Source of the DNA: Tenacibaculum sp. 190130A14a
GTDB lineage: Bacteria; Bacteroidota; Bacteroidia; Flavobacteriales; Flavobacteriaceae
Direction of reading: 5' to 3'
Assembly: GCF_964048965.1 (NCBI RefSeq)
Contig: NZ_OZ040189.1
Span: 62,001 to 126,000 of the forward strand
Length of the DNA stretch: 64,000 nt
The position numbers were made by a program, and so were the translations under genes. Positions 1 through 8,827 of the stretch are shown in pieces. Numbering within the stretch: position 1 is the stretch's first letter; every line of letters begins with the position of its first letter. Under the pieces are notes generated by a model. That model saw only the letters and a list, made by a program, of their open reading frames with translations. It searched no databases and had not been told where the DNA came from.

Positions 1-1
1 G

Positions 2-1000
2 TATCAGGGAAATATTATTGAACAAGGAACAAGTAAAGAGATCTTTTTAACTCCTCAAAAAGAATACACACAAGCACTTATTAAATCGAAACCTAACATT
101 TCAGAACGTTTAAAAAACTTACCAACAGTTACAAATTTTATTGAAAACACCGTTGATCATACTGTGTATACATCAGAAGAACGAAAAGCTTTTCATGAAA
201 AACTCTACAATCAACCTCCTTTATTAGAAGTGGTTGATCTTAAAAAGGAATTTGTTGCTGGTGGATTTTGGTTTCAAAAGCAAAAAGTAGTTAAAGCGGT
301 AGATACGGTTTCTTTTAAAATTTATGAAGGAGAAACTTTAGGTCTAGTAGGAGAGAGCGGATGTGGAAAAACAACTTTAAGTAGAACTATATTACAGCTT
401 GAAAAAGCAACTTCTGGTAGCATTTTTTATAAAAACAAAGACATTACTAAAGTGTCTAAAAAAGAACTAAAGCTATTAAGAAAAGAGATTCAAATTATAT
501 TTCAAGATCCTTTTTCTTCTTTAAACCCAAGAATTACTGTTGGTAACGCTATTTTAGAGCCGATGAAAGTTCACAATATCTTTAATTCAAATTCTGAAAG
601 AATTGAGTATGTGATGAATTTACTAGAAAAGGTAGGGCTTTCTAAAGAACATTTTTATCGTTATCCACACGAGTTTTCTGGAGGACAACGTCAAAGAATT
701 GGTATTGCACGTACTATTGCATTACAACCAAAACTAATTATTTGTGATGAATCTGTTTCTGCTCTTGATGTTTCTATACAAGCACAAGTTTTAAACTTAT
801 TAAACAGTTTAAAATCAGAATACAACTTTACTTATATTTTTATATCTCATGATTTATCCGTTGTAAAATACATGGCAGATCAACTTATTGTAATGAACCA
901 AGGAAAAATAGAAGAAATGGCAGACGCAGATGAAGTATATAACAATCCTAAAACCAGCTACACACAAACTTTAATCAATGCTATTCCGAAAGGAATTTAA
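2..1000 (+). CDS. Oligopeptide-type ABC transporter ATP-binding protein, 5' end outside window
   Basis: The reading frame is open from base 2, so the GTG at 164 is internal and the gene begins before the window. The first ~30 visible residues look like the C-terminal tail of one ABC domain (IIEQGTSKEIF, then YTQALI), followed by a linker and a complete second ABC domain. That domain has a Walker A (GESGCGKTT, about bases 350-376), FQDPFSSL Q-loop, FSGGQRQRIGIAR signature, CDES Walker B and SHD switch histidine. This two-ATPase-in-one layout is known for peptide/nickel (Dpp/Opp-like) importers and some microcin-type exporters. The substrate cannot be read from the sequence, and the permeases are not in the window. 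Confidence 0.88.
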   Translation, partial: YQGNIIEQGTSKEIFLTPQKEYTQALIKSKPNISERLKNLPTVTNFIENTVDHTVYTSEERKAFHEKLYNQPPLLEVVDLKKEFVAGGFWFQKQKVVKAVDTVSFKIYEGETLGLVGESGCGKTTLSRTILQLEKATSGSIFYKNKDITKVSKKELKLLRKEIQIIFQDPFSSLNPRITVGNAILEPMKVHNIFNSNSERIEYVMNLLEKVGLSKEHFYRYPHEFSGGQRQRIGIARTIALQPKLIICDESVSALDVSIQAQVLNLLNSLKSEYNFTYIFISHDLSVVKYMADQLIVMNQGKIEEMADADEVYNNPKTSYTQTLINAIPKGI

Positions 1001-1060
1001 CTTTTTTCTATACTACAATAAGTAGTATATTGCACTGTTAAAAAAACTGAAGAAAAGATT

Positions 1061-2077
1061 ATGAAGATTATTGTACCAATGGCAGGAATTGGGTCGCGTT
1101 TAAGACCACATACATTAACAACTCCGAAGCCATTAACGGTTATTGCAGGTAAATCAATCGTGCAGCGTTTAGTAGAAGATATAGCTTCTGTAGTAAAGCA
1201 ACCTATTGAAGAGATTGCATTCATTATTGGGCCTATTGCCAAGGGGTTTCCTACAAATACTAAGGATAAATTAATCAAGATAGCTGAAAGCTTAGGAGCG
1301 AAAGGATCTGTATATGTGCAAGAACAAGCTTTAGGAACAGCTCATGCTATTTACTGTGCTAAAGATTCTCTTTCTGGACCATGCGTTGTAGCTTATGCCG
1401 ATACATTATTCAAAGCTGATTTTACTTTAGACACCAATGCAGATGGCGCTATTTGGGTAAAACAAGTTGAGGATCCGAGTGCTTTTGGTGTTGTTAAATT
1501 AGATAATGGAATTATTACTGATTTCGTTGAAAAACCAAAAGATTTTGTTTCAGATTTAGCAATTATTGGTATTTATTATTTTAAAGATGGTGATAAAGTT
1601 AAAGATGAAATTCAATATTTAATTGACAACGATTTAAAAGAAAACGGAGAATATCAATTAACCAATGTTTTAGAGTCATTAAAACAACAAGGAGCTCAAT
1701 TTATTCCTGGTAAAGTAGATGCTTGGATGGATTGTGGTAAAAAAGATCCTACAGTTGACACAAATAAACAAGTACTAGGTTTTGAACAAACGGAAGGTAA
1801 CAACTTAGTCTCAGAAGATGTTGTTTTAGAAAACGCTGAAATTATTCAACCTTGTTATATTGGCAAGAATGTTGTTCTAAAAAACACTAAAATAGGACCT
1901 TATGTATCTATTGGAGAAAATAGTATTGTAGAAAACTCTACTATTGTTAATTCTTTAATTCAAACAAACGTACAGGTTTCTAATGCTAATTTAGACAATG
2001 CTATGATTGGTAATCATGCAAAATATAATGGTAATTATACATCAGTAAGTATAGGTGATTATACAGAACTTACATAA
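1061..2077 (+). CDS. Sugar-phosphate nucleotidyltransferase with left-handed beta-helix tail
   Basis: 338 residues. The N-terminal nucleotidyltransferase fold carries the GIGSRLRP nucleotide-binding loop (residues 9-16), PKPL (22-25), LGTAHAI (91-97), an AYAD metal-binding aspartate near 114 and VEKPK near 156. From about residue 250 hexapeptide-like repeats (IGKNVVLKNTKIGPYVSIGENS) form the left-handed beta-helix of GlmU/RmlA-long relatives. Family members transfer NMP to a sugar-1-phosphate; the exact sugar and nucleotide are not decided by the sequence. It heads a same-strand run with a TPR protein, a DUF4292 lipoprotein and an EnvC-like protein, a context that suggests envelope polymer synthesis. 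Confidence 0.87.
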   Translation: MKIIVPMAGIGSRLRPHTLTTPKPLTVIAGKSIVQRLVEDIASVVKQPIEEIAFIIGPIAKGFPTNTKDKLIKIAESLGAKGSVYVQEQALGTAHAIYCAKDSLSGPCVVAYADTLFKADFTLDTNADGAIWVKQVEDPSAFGVVKLDNGIITDFVEKPKDFVSDLAIIGIYYFKDGDKVKDEIQYLIDNDLKENGEYQLTNVLESLKQQGAQFIPGKVDAWMDCGKKDPTVDTNKQVLGFEQTEGNNLVSEDVVLENAEIIQPCYIGKNVVLKNTKIGPYVSIGENSIVENSTIVNSLIQTNVQVSNANLDNAMIGNHAKYNGNYTSVSIGDYTELT

Positions 2078-3050
2078 AGAAAGTTTAAAAAAACAATCGA
2101 AAAGAATAAAGACAATTTTGTCTTTGTTCTTTGTGTTTTGTTCAATAGTTATCTATGCTCAAGATAGCATTCAAATAAAATCTTCTGTTGGGGAAGAAAA
2201 GAATATAAAATTTCAACAGTTCTTCTTTAAAGCACTTTCTGAAAAAGCTAAAAAAGAACCTCAAAAAGCTATTGAAGCTTTGGATGAGTGCAACGTTTTA
2301 ATTCCAAACAACAAAGCTGTTTTGTTTGAGCTTTCAAAAAACTATTTTAGTTTAAACAGAACTTTTGAAGCTCTAGAGTATGCTAATTTAGCGCTACAGC
2401 AAGAAATTGATAATTTATGGATACTTGAACATATCGTAGCCATTCATAAAAGAATGAATTCTTTTCCTGAAGCTATTGAAATTCAAGAAAAAATTGCATC
2501 ACTTTTTCCAAAGAAAAAAAGAGCATTAGTCTATTTACACTTACAAAACAGAGATTTACCAAAGGCTAAACAAGTCTTAAACGAATTAGATGAAGCCAAA
2601 TTATTAAACGCCAGATTACGAAGAATTCAAGAAAAGCTTAATGATAACTCCGAAAGAGAAACTTCTACATCAAAAAGTAATACCTCAATTGCTGGTAATA
2701 CTTCAAATGTAAATTTGAAAACTCAATTTGCCAAAGAGAAAAGTTTCGCTATACTGCAAAGTTTGTTACTTCAGCTTTATAAAAATAACGATACTGATTT
2801 GTTATCTTTCAGTGAACAAGGACTTGCTCTTTTCCCTGCACAACCATTGGTATACCTAATGAACGGAAGAGCCTTAATAATCAACAACCAACACAAAAAA
2901 GCCATTAGTAGTCTACAGAATGGTATTGATTTTGTTATAGATAATCCAACAATGGAATCTGATTTTTATAAAGAGTTGATTAAAGCTTATAAAAAACTAG
3001 GAGACCAAAAGAATATAAATAAATTTCAAAAAAAGCTTAAAGCTTTATAA
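2055..3050 (+). CDS. Secreted tetratricopeptide-repeat protein
   Basis: 331 residues with an export signal (hydrophobic ILSLFFVFCSIVIYA, cleavage likely near AQ|D at about 35-37) and helical TPR-like repeats between about 50 and 175 and again in the last 100 residues. A low-complexity Ser/Thr/Asn linker (about 195-220) separates the blocks. No ATG precedes the signal peptide in this frame. The GTG at 2055 overlaps the preceding gene by 23 bases and is the only conventional start that keeps the signal, so translation may be coupled. The likely role is a periplasmic scaffold in the same operon as the DUF4292 and EnvC-like genes; no enzymatic motif is visible. Confidence 0.75.
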   Translation: MIIQNLHKESLKKQSKRIKTILSLFFVFCSIVIYAQDSIQIKSSVGEEKNIKFQQFFFKALSEKAKKEPQKAIEALDECNVLIPNNKAVLFELSKNYFSLNRTFEALEYANLALQQEIDNLWILEHIVAIHKRMNSFPEAIEIQEKIASLFPKKKRALVYLHLQNRDLPKAKQVLNELDEAKLLNARLRRIQEKLNDNSERETSTSKSNTSIAGNTSNVNLKTQFAKEKSFAILQSLLLQLYKNNDTDLLSFSEQGLALFPAQPLVYLMNGRALIINNQHKKAISSLQNGIDFVIDNPTMESDFYKELIKAYKKLGDQKNINKFQKKLKAL

Positions 3051-3067
3051 AAGTACCTTATAAATTG

Positions 3068-3838
3068 ATGAGAATATTTAAATTTCTTTTAGTAAGTATC
3101 TTATTATTTGCTTCTTGTAAATCTACCAAAACGATTACTTCTGATAATGTCGTTTTAGAAAATTTATCGGCTAGGAGAGTAGCAAAAAAGCATAAAAATG
3201 TGTCTTTTGATAAGAAAACAGTTGATGCTAGACTTAAGGTTAATTATAAAGACAATAAAGAAAACGTAGGTTTTTCAGTACATATGAAGCTGAAAAAAGA
3301 TGAAGTTATTTGGTTAAAAGGAACTAAGTTTATTACTGTTTTTAAAGCTAAAATTACCCCTCAGAAAGTACGTTTTTATTCTCCTTATAAGAAAAATTAC
3401 TTCGACGGTGATTTTTCTATGCTAAAAGAACTTTTAGGTGTTGATGTTACTTTTGAACAATTACAAAATATGTTGCTTGGTCAAGCAAGTTTAGATCTAA
3501 CTTCTCAAAAACAAGAAGTTGAAATAATCAATGCTTCTTACAGGTTATCACCTAAAAAGCAATCAACTTTATTTGATGTCTTTTTCGACATCAACCCAAC
3601 TCATTTTAAACTTAACCAGCAATCAGTAGTAAATTCAATAAAAGAACAACGTTTAGATATTAAATACCCTAGTTATAGCGTTAAGAATAAAGTAGTTTTT
3701 CCTAAAAAGGTGGTTATTCATGGGAAAAACAAACTAAAATTCACAAAGATTGATATTACTTACAGATCTGTAGAATTTAACAAAAATCTAAATTTCGATT
3801 TTAGAATACCTTCTGGATATAAAGAAATTAAACTATAA
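3068..3838 (+). CDS. DUF4292 family lipoprotein
   Basis: I chose the ATG at 3068 rather than the in-frame TTG just before it. The product begins with a short signal peptide ending in LLFASC, a lipobox with the lipidated cysteine at about residue 17. The rest resembles DUF4292, a Bacteroidota family of outer-membrane-associated lipoproteins with a LolA/LolB-like beta fold; GTKFITVFKAKITP and the NYFDGDFSMLKELLG segment fit it. In related genomes DUF4292 lies between a TPR protein and an M23/EnvC protein, as here. The stop codon overlaps the next start (TAATG). Function is unknown; a role in lipoprotein or envelope handling is inference. Confidence 0.82.
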   Translation: MRIFKFLLVSILLFASCKSTKTITSDNVVLENLSARRVAKKHKNVSFDKKTVDARLKVNYKDNKENVGFSVHMKLKKDEVIWLKGTKFITVFKAKITPQKVRFYSPYKKNYFDGDFSMLKELLGVDVTFEQLQNMLLGQASLDLTSQKQEVEIINASYRLSPKKQSTLFDVFFDINPTHFKLNQQSVVNSIKEQRLDIKYPSYSVKNKVVFPKKVVIHGKNKLKFTKIDITYRSVEFNKNLNFDFRIPSGYKEIKL

Positions 3839-5049
3839 TGACTAAAAAGTTTTTTTACATATCATTTTTGTCCTTTTTTTTAATTGGAGTGTCATCATAT
3901 GGTCAATCTCGAAAAGAGCTTGAAAATAGGCGTAAAAAGATTAAAAAAGAGATTAAACAAATGAACTCTCTTCTTTTCAACACCAAAAAGAAAAAAGACA
4001 ATGCTTTAGATGATTTAAAAGACTTAAATCAAAAAATTAGTGCTCGTGAACGCTTGATTGAAACTATTGATTTAGAAGCTCAAGAGTTAGCTACAGAGAT
4101 TAAGGGTAATGAGCGAGAAATTAAAAAGAATAACAAGGAGTTAAGCACGTTAAAAAAAGATTATTCAGACATGGTTGTGAAAACTTATAAAAGTAAGTCT
4201 CAACAAAGTAAAACCATGTTTTTACTCTCTTCTAAGAATTTTTATCAAGCATATAAGCGCTTAAAGTATATGCAACAATACAGTGATTTCAGAAAAAAGC
4301 AAGGTGAGGAAATCATGTTGAAGATTGCACTTATTGAAAAATTAAACGACTCTTTAGCTAAAAGAAAAAAAGCTAAGGAAAGCCTTTTAGCTGACGAAAA
4401 AGATCAAAAAGATGCCATAGAAAAAGACAAGAAAAGTCAAGAAAGTTTAGTTACCAAGATCAAAAAACAGGAACGTAAGTACAAAAGAAGCTTACAAAAT
4501 AAACTGAAAGAAGAAAAACGTATCACCGCCCGAATTGATAAACTTATTAGGGCAGCTATTGCTCGTGCAAACAAAAATAAAAAAGGAGCTAAGAAATCAT
4601 CCGGATTTGTATTAAATGCAGCTGAAAAGAAATTATTGGCCAACTTTGAACAAAACAAAGGAAACTTGCCTTGGCCTGTAAATGGTATTATAACTCGTAA
4701 ATTTGGTGTACAACCGCACCCTACATTTCCAGGAATAAAAATAAACAGCCCTGGTTTACATATCGTAACCAAATCAAAAGCAAATGCTCAAAGTATTTTT
4801 AATGGTAAAGTACTAACCATTCAAGCTAATAATGATGGAAAAAAATCTGTTTTAATACAACATGGTAACTACATTTCTGCTTATAATAATTTAGAATCTG
4901 TTTCTGTTAAAAAAGGAGATGTCGTAAAAACTGGAGATACTGTAGGAAAAGTGTTTACCGATAAAGTTTCAGGTAAAACTCGACTTGGATTTATTTTATA
5001 TAAAAATTTAACACGTTTAAATCCGCAACATTGGATTCGAAAAAATTAG
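3838..5049 (+). CDS. EnvC-like murein hydrolase activator (degenerate M23 domain)
   Basis: 403 residues: a signal peptide (cleavage after about SSYGQ), a long Lys/Glu-rich coiled coil from about 24 to 250, then a LytM/M23 domain from about 278 to the end. The zinc-binding positions of active M23 peptidases are not preserved: the usual HxGxD segment reads NSPGLHI and the final HxH segment reads LGFILYK. This matches EnvC-type proteins, which activate amidases rather than cut peptidoglycan themselves. Expected location is the periplasm at the division site. It overlaps the DUF4292 stop by one base, implying co-transcription. The cognate amidase is not in the window. Confidence 0.85.
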   Translation: MTKKFFYISFLSFFLIGVSSYGQSRKELENRRKKIKKEIKQMNSLLFNTKKKKDNALDDLKDLNQKISARERLIETIDLEAQELATEIKGNEREIKKNNKELSTLKKDYSDMVVKTYKSKSQQSKTMFLLSSKNFYQAYKRLKYMQQYSDFRKKQGEEIMLKIALIEKLNDSLAKRKKAKESLLADEKDQKDAIEKDKKSQESLVTKIKKQERKYKRSLQNKLKEEKRITARIDKLIRAAIARANKNKKGAKKSSGFVLNAAEKKLLANFEQNKGNLPWPVNGIITRKFGVQPHPTFPGIKINSPGLHIVTKSKANAQSIFNGKVLTIQANNDGKKSVLIQHGNYISAYNNLESVSVKKGDVVKTGDTVGKVFTDKVSGKTRLGFILYKNLTRLNPQHWIRKN

Positions 5050-5061
5050 TACCTTCCACAC

Positions 5062-6084
5062 ATGAAGAATGCAGCTAACTTTATTATTGTTGCCATAGCA
5101 GTAATAACTACTTTAGTGATTGGAAAAGGAATATTGATTCCTTTTGTTTTTGCTTTAATTTTTTGGTTTTTAACACGGGAAATACGTAAAAGTATCTACA
5201 AATTACCGTTCGCAAAAAGGTTTATTCCTCATTGGTTAAGCAATATTTTAGTATTTACGCTTATTATTTTAGGTTTCGGTTTTATTTCTGAAATTATAAG
5301 TAACAGTATCGCTGATTTATCTACTTCGTATTCTAAATACGAACCTAATGTAGATGCTATTATTAAGAAGTTAAATGCCTATTTTCATATCGATATTATC
5401 AAGTCGGTAAAATCAGTAGTTGGTAATTTTAATTACGGTACAGTTTTAGGCAATATCGCTAATGGAATAAGTGGAATACTAGGCGATACTTTTATGATTG
5501 TTATATACGCTTTATTTATCTTTTTAGAGGAAGCTAGTTTTAAAAGAAAACTCCGCAACGTTATTTTTAAAGAAAACTCACAAATTCAACCAATTTTAGT
5601 CAAAATTGAAAGCTCTATTTCTAGTTACTTACGTTTAAAAACTTATGTAAGCTTACTTACAGGTATTTTAAGTTACATTGTATTGGTATTGGTAGGGGTG
5701 GACAGTGCTCCTTTCTGGGCTTTTTTAATTTTCTTATTAAATTATATTCCAACTATTGGTTCTTTAATAGCTACTGTATTTCCAGCCATTTTTAGTTTGA
5801 TACAGTTTGGTGAGTTTACACCCTTTTTAATTGTACTAATTGCGGTAGGAGCAGTTCAAGTAGTTGTGGGTAATATTATAGAGCCTAAAGTGTTTGGAAA
5901 ATCCTTGAATTTAAGCCCTCTAGTTACCATATTATCTTTAGCAATTTGGGGTAAAATTTGGGGTATTACAGGTATGATTCTTTCCGTGCCTATTACGGTT
6001 ATTATGATTATCATATTTTCTCAATTTGAAAAAACAAAGACCATTGCCGTTTTTCTTTCTGAAAATGGTGAGTTAGAACAATAA
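5062..6084 (+). CDS. AI-2E family transporter (PerM/TqsA type)
   Basis: 340 residues with the family's usual layout: two or three N-terminal membrane segments (about 7-70), a periplasmic stretch, and a C-terminal helix bundle with the conserved loop PTIGSLIATVFP and IIEPKVFGKSLNLSPL. The PKxxGxxLxLxPL motif is diagnostic of AI-2E/PerM permeases. It starts 12 bases after the EnvC-like gene and is followed by a strong hairpin, so it closes the operon. The family name comes from E. coli TqsA, but substrates vary (ions, small molecules), so autoinducer export should not be assumed. Confidence 0.88.
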   Translation: MKNAANFIIVAIAVITTLVIGKGILIPFVFALIFWFLTREIRKSIYKLPFAKRFIPHWLSNILVFTLIILGFGFISEIISNSIADLSTSYSKYEPNVDAIIKKLNAYFHIDIIKSVKSVVGNFNYGTVLGNIANGISGILGDTFMIVIYALFIFLEEASFKRKLRNVIFKENSQIQPILVKIESSISSYLRLKTYVSLLTGILSYIVLVLVGVDSAPFWAFLIFLLNYIPTIGSLIATVFPAIFSLIQFGEFTPFLIVLIAVGAVQVVVGNIIEPKVFGKSLNLSPLVTILSLAIWGKIWGITGMILSVPITVIMIIIFSQFEKTKTIAVFLSENGELEQ

Positions 6085-6114
6085 AAAAAAAGGAAGCTTT
6101 TCAGCTTCCTTTTT
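6085..6114. terminator. Bidirectional rho-independent terminator
   Basis: Stem AGGAAGCT (6091-6098), loop TTTC, stem AGCTTCCT (6103-6110), flanked by A-tract on the left and T-tract on the right. It lies between two convergent genes and can serve both strands. The same hairpin core recurs at 57071-57090. Confidence 0.85.
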
Positions 6115-6136
6115 CGTTATATAAATACACATTTTT

Positions 6137-6649
6137 TTACTCTGTAAATAATGCTTTTAATTCTGTAGCATCCTTAGGTTCCATTTTACCTGCTAAAACT
6201 AAACTTAGTTGTTTTCTACGCAAAGCACCATCGTAACGTTTCTTTTCTAATTCCGTTTCTGGTTCTATTTGTGGAATTGGTACAGGCTTTCCTGTTTCAT
6301 CTACAGCTACAAAGGTATAAATACCTTCATTTACCTGTGTTCTTTCTCCAGATTGACGATCTTCTATCCAAACATCTACATATACTTCCATAGACGATTT
6401 AAATGCACGTGAAACCTTCGCTTCTACAGATACCACACTTCCTACGGGTACCGATTTAGAAAAGGCAACATGGTTAACTGAAGCTGTAACAACAATTCTA
6501 CGTGAATGACGACGTGCAGCAATACTACAAGCTCTATCCATACGAGCTAATAATTCACCTCCAAAAAGATTATCTAAATAGTTAGTTTCACCTGGTAAAA
6601 CTAAATCTGTAAGTATGGTTAATGACTCTTTAGGTGTCTTTGTACTCAT
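6137..6649 (-). CDS. Acyl-CoA thioesterase (hotdog fold)
   Basis: 170 residues from the ATG at 6649 (MSTKTPKESL). A longer frame to 6694 is unlikely because the -7 promoter element lies at 6665-6672. The hotdog segment NLFGGELLARMDRACSIAARRHSRR and the VTASVNHVAF strand match the YciA/ACOT family of hexameric acyl-CoA thioesterases, which cleave acyl-CoA to free acid and CoA in the cytoplasm. The charged C-terminal tail is common in this subfamily. It is probably monocistronic, between a shared terminator and the SPOR gene upstream. Confidence 0.86.
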   Translation of the reverse strand: MSTKTPKESLTILTDLVLPGETNYLDNLFGGELLARMDRACSIAARRHSRRIVVTASVNHVAFSKSVPVGSVVSVEAKVSRAFKSSMEVYVDVWIEDRQSGERTQVNEGIYTFVAVDETGKPVPIPQIEPETELEKKRYDGALRRKQLSLVLAGKMEPKDATELKALFTE

Positions 6650-6664
6650 TGTTAAATTTTGAGG

Positions 6665-6672
6665 CAAAGATA
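6665..6672 (-). promoter_or_regulatory. -7 promoter element for the thioesterase gene
   Basis: Minus-strand TATCTTTG matches the Bacteroidota -7 consensus TAnnTTTG and ends about 15 bases before the chosen ATG. No convincing -33 TTG was found. Confidence 0.55.
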
Positions 6673-6720
6673 CGCAAACCTTCAAAAAAGGCACTCATGA
6701 AATCTTCTTAAAAAAAGGGC

Positions 6721-7635
6721 TTATTTTTCAAGCAACCAAGCGTCTTTGCTTATTAAGTTTTTAATCTGCACTAATTCTGTTCTAGCCTCTTCTCTTGAAC
6801 TAAAACTAGCAAAAGCAACCTGTATTAAACCTAATCCATTTTTTCCAACAACATGTGCATCAAAACCAGCTTCTTTTAGTTGATTTACCTTGTTTGTTGC
6901 ATTTTCTTCTAATTGAAAAGCACCAGCAATAATATGGAAATTCTTCGTTTCCTCTTTCGAAACGTTTAAGTTGATAGTTGGCAACGGATTGTCTATTACA
7001 AAAGTTGCTGACTGAATCTTCTTATCAGCAGCTTTATTTTGCGCAGCAATTTCTTTTTGTTCTAGGTTGTTATTAATCATATTCCAACCTAAATATCCAA
7101 CTCCTAATACTACCGCAGCAGCAACTGCTCTCTTTGCAAACATAGGAATTACAATAGTTTTACGATCTTCTTCTTCAGTAGTAACAACTGTTGGTTCATT
7201 AGCAACAACCTCTTGCATTCTTCCAACTGCAGGTGAAGTAACCTCAGCCAAACCAAATGATTCCGTTAAGAAGTTACTTTGTTTATTAGGTTCAAAAGTA
7301 ATTTGATTTTCATCATTTAATGACAAAGTTCCTACAGCCGAAACTTCAACTGATCCTTCTTTTAAAGCTTCTTCCCACTTTGTTACTTCTTCCTGTATTT
7401 TTGACACTGCTTGCTGAAATGTTATTTTCTCGCTAGAAGCAACATAATTAGCTAACAAACCATCATTGTGCTTTAAATAAGTATTGAAAGTGATTTGCTT
7501 TTTAGGAGGTTGCATAGTATGCGTAAAGTTATTCACTTTTGCACCTATCTTATTGGTTACAAAACCTCCAAAATTAGGAACAATTACACAATCGTATCTG
7601 TATAATAAATCGTTGATATAGTTGGCTAATGTCAT
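6721..7635 (-). CDS. HU-CCDC81 and SPOR domain-containing membrane protein
   Basis: 304 residues. The N-terminal ~125 residues (YINDLLYRYDCVIVPNFGGFV, then KHNDGLLANYVA) match the two prokaryotic HU-CCDC81-like domains. A transmembrane helix follows at about 165-185 (AVAAAVVLGVGYLGW), and the last ~75 residues form a SPOR domain (FHIIAGAFQLEENA, then DAHVVGKNGLGLIQVAFASF). SPOR domains bind denuded septal peptidoglycan, while HU-like domains are found in nucleoid or cytoskeletal proteins. A link between division-site wall and a cytoplasmic partner is therefore a reasonable inference. It is divergent from dprA. Confidence 0.85.
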   Translation of the reverse strand: MTLANYINDLLYRYDCVIVPNFGGFVTNKIGAKVNNFTHTMQPPKKQITFNTYLKHNDGLLANYVASSEKITFQQAVSKIQEEVTKWEEALKEGSVEVSAVGTLSLNDENQITFEPNKQSNFLTESFGLAEVTSPAVGRMQEVVANEPTVVTTEEEDRKTIVIPMFAKRAVAAAVVLGVGYLGWNMINNNLEQKEIAAQNKAADKKIQSATFVIDNPLPTINLNVSKEETKNFHIIAGAFQLEENATNKVNQLKEAGFDAHVVGKNGLGLIQVAFASFSSREEARTELVQIKNLISKDAWLLEK

Positions 7636-7729
7636 AGTAACAAAAATAGAAAAATAAAGCTTGGTTTGGTAAAGTTATCAAGATTTTTATCAACAGTTTT
7701 TTGTATATTGATAATCAAAAAATTGCATC

Positions 7730-8827
7730 ATGGAAACAGAAAAATTATTGGCTGTTTTACGCTTACAAGCTACTTCTAAAGTAGGTGATATTATTGCTAA
7801 AAAGCTTATCAATACCATTGGAAGTGTTGAGCAAATCTTTAAAGAGAGCTCCAATACATTGTCCAAAATATCGGGTATTGGAAGCTTTACTATTCAAAAT
7901 TTGCTTGATAAAAATAACTTGAGAAGAGCAGAGAAAGAGCTAGCGTATATTTTACAAAACAATATCACCTATTCTTATTTTTTGGATGAAAATTATCCCG
8001 AAAAATTAAAACACTGTATTGATGCCCCCATCTTATTTTTTCAAGAAGGAAATATCAACTTCAACAATACCAAAACAATTTCTGTTGTGGGTACTAGAAA
8101 TATGACCATTTATGGTCGTGATTTCTGCAATCAACTTATTGAAGAATTGCAACCTTACAACCCAATTATTGTTAGTGGTTTTGCTTATGGTGTTGATATT
8201 TGTGCTCATAAATCAGCTGTTAAAAACAACCTGCAAACCTTAGCCGTTTTAGCACATGGTTTAGAAGACATTTATCCTAAGTCGCATAAAAAATATATTC
8301 ATGAAATTCATAAAAACAGCGGATTCATTACAGAGTTTTGGCATCAAGAAAAACCGCAACGTGAAAACTTTCTCAAACGAAATCGTATTGTGGCTGGACT
8401 TTCAAAAGCAACCATTATTATTGAATCTGCTAATAAAGGAGGCTCTCTAGTCACTGCTGATATTGCCAATTCTTACCATCGCGATGTCTTTGCTCTTCCT
8501 GGAAAAACAACGGATATTTATAGTCAAGGTTGTAATAATTTAATTAAAAATAATCAAGCTCATTTACTCTCTTCTGCACAAGATATTATTGCCATGCTTA
8601 ATTGGGATATCCCCAAGGTTTCCACTCCTAAACAAGTGGAATTATTTGTAAATCTAACAGATGTCGAACAAAAAATATATGATTACCTTCAAGCAAATAA
8701 TAAACAACACATAGACACCATAGCTTTATCATGTGAAATACCTATTTATCAACTTTCTTCTATCCTTTTACAAATGGAACTGAAAGGCATAATTAAACCT
8801 TTACCAGGTAAACTGTTTGAAACTTAG
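7730..8827 (+). CDS. dprA: DNA-processing protein DprA
   Basis: 365 residues. A helix-hairpin-helix region sits at about 1-60, followed by the Rossmann-like core with SVVGTRNMTIYG, VSGFAYGVDICAH, LAHGLEDIYPKSH, and GGSLVTADIA followed by FALPG, all typical DprA signatures. A C-terminal winged-helix-like segment follows (about 300-365). DprA loads RecA on incoming single-stranded DNA during natural transformation. The stop overlaps the stop of the convergent TonB-like gene by four bases. The upstream gap contains one TTATCAACA, the nonamer discussed under the origin candidate. Confidence 0.93.
   Translation: METEKLLAVLRLQATSKVGDIIAKKLINTIGSVEQIFKESSNTLSKISGIGSFTIQNLLDKNNLRRAEKELAYILQNNITYSYFLDENYPEKLKHCIDAPILFFQEGNINFNNTKTISVVGTRNMTIYGRDFCNQLIEELQPYNPIIVSGFAYGVDICAHKSAVKNNLQTLAVLAHGLEDIYPKSHKKYIHEIHKNSGFITEFWHQEKPQRENFLKRNRIVAGLSKATIIIESANKGGSLVTADIANSYHRDVFALPGKTTDIYSQGCNNLIKNNQAHLLSSAQDIIAMLNWDIPKVSTPKQVELFVNLTDVEQKIYDYLQANNKQHIDTIALSCEIPIYQLSSILLQMELKGIIKPLPGKLFET

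Noticed and set aside
997..1278. Minus-strand ORF of 93 codons inside the nucleotidyltransferase gene
   Set aside because: It is antisense to a well-supported gene with conserved motifs and has no recognisable domain or signal.
4437..4772. Minus-strand ORF of 111 codons in the EnvC-like gene
   Set aside because: It lies opposite the coiled coil and start of the M23-like domain; its cysteine/phenylalanine-rich product reflects the antisense of Lys/Glu codons.
7676..7729. Second origin cluster at the TTATCAACA before dprA
   Set aside because: Only one copy of the nonamer was seen there, with no cluster and no skew change.
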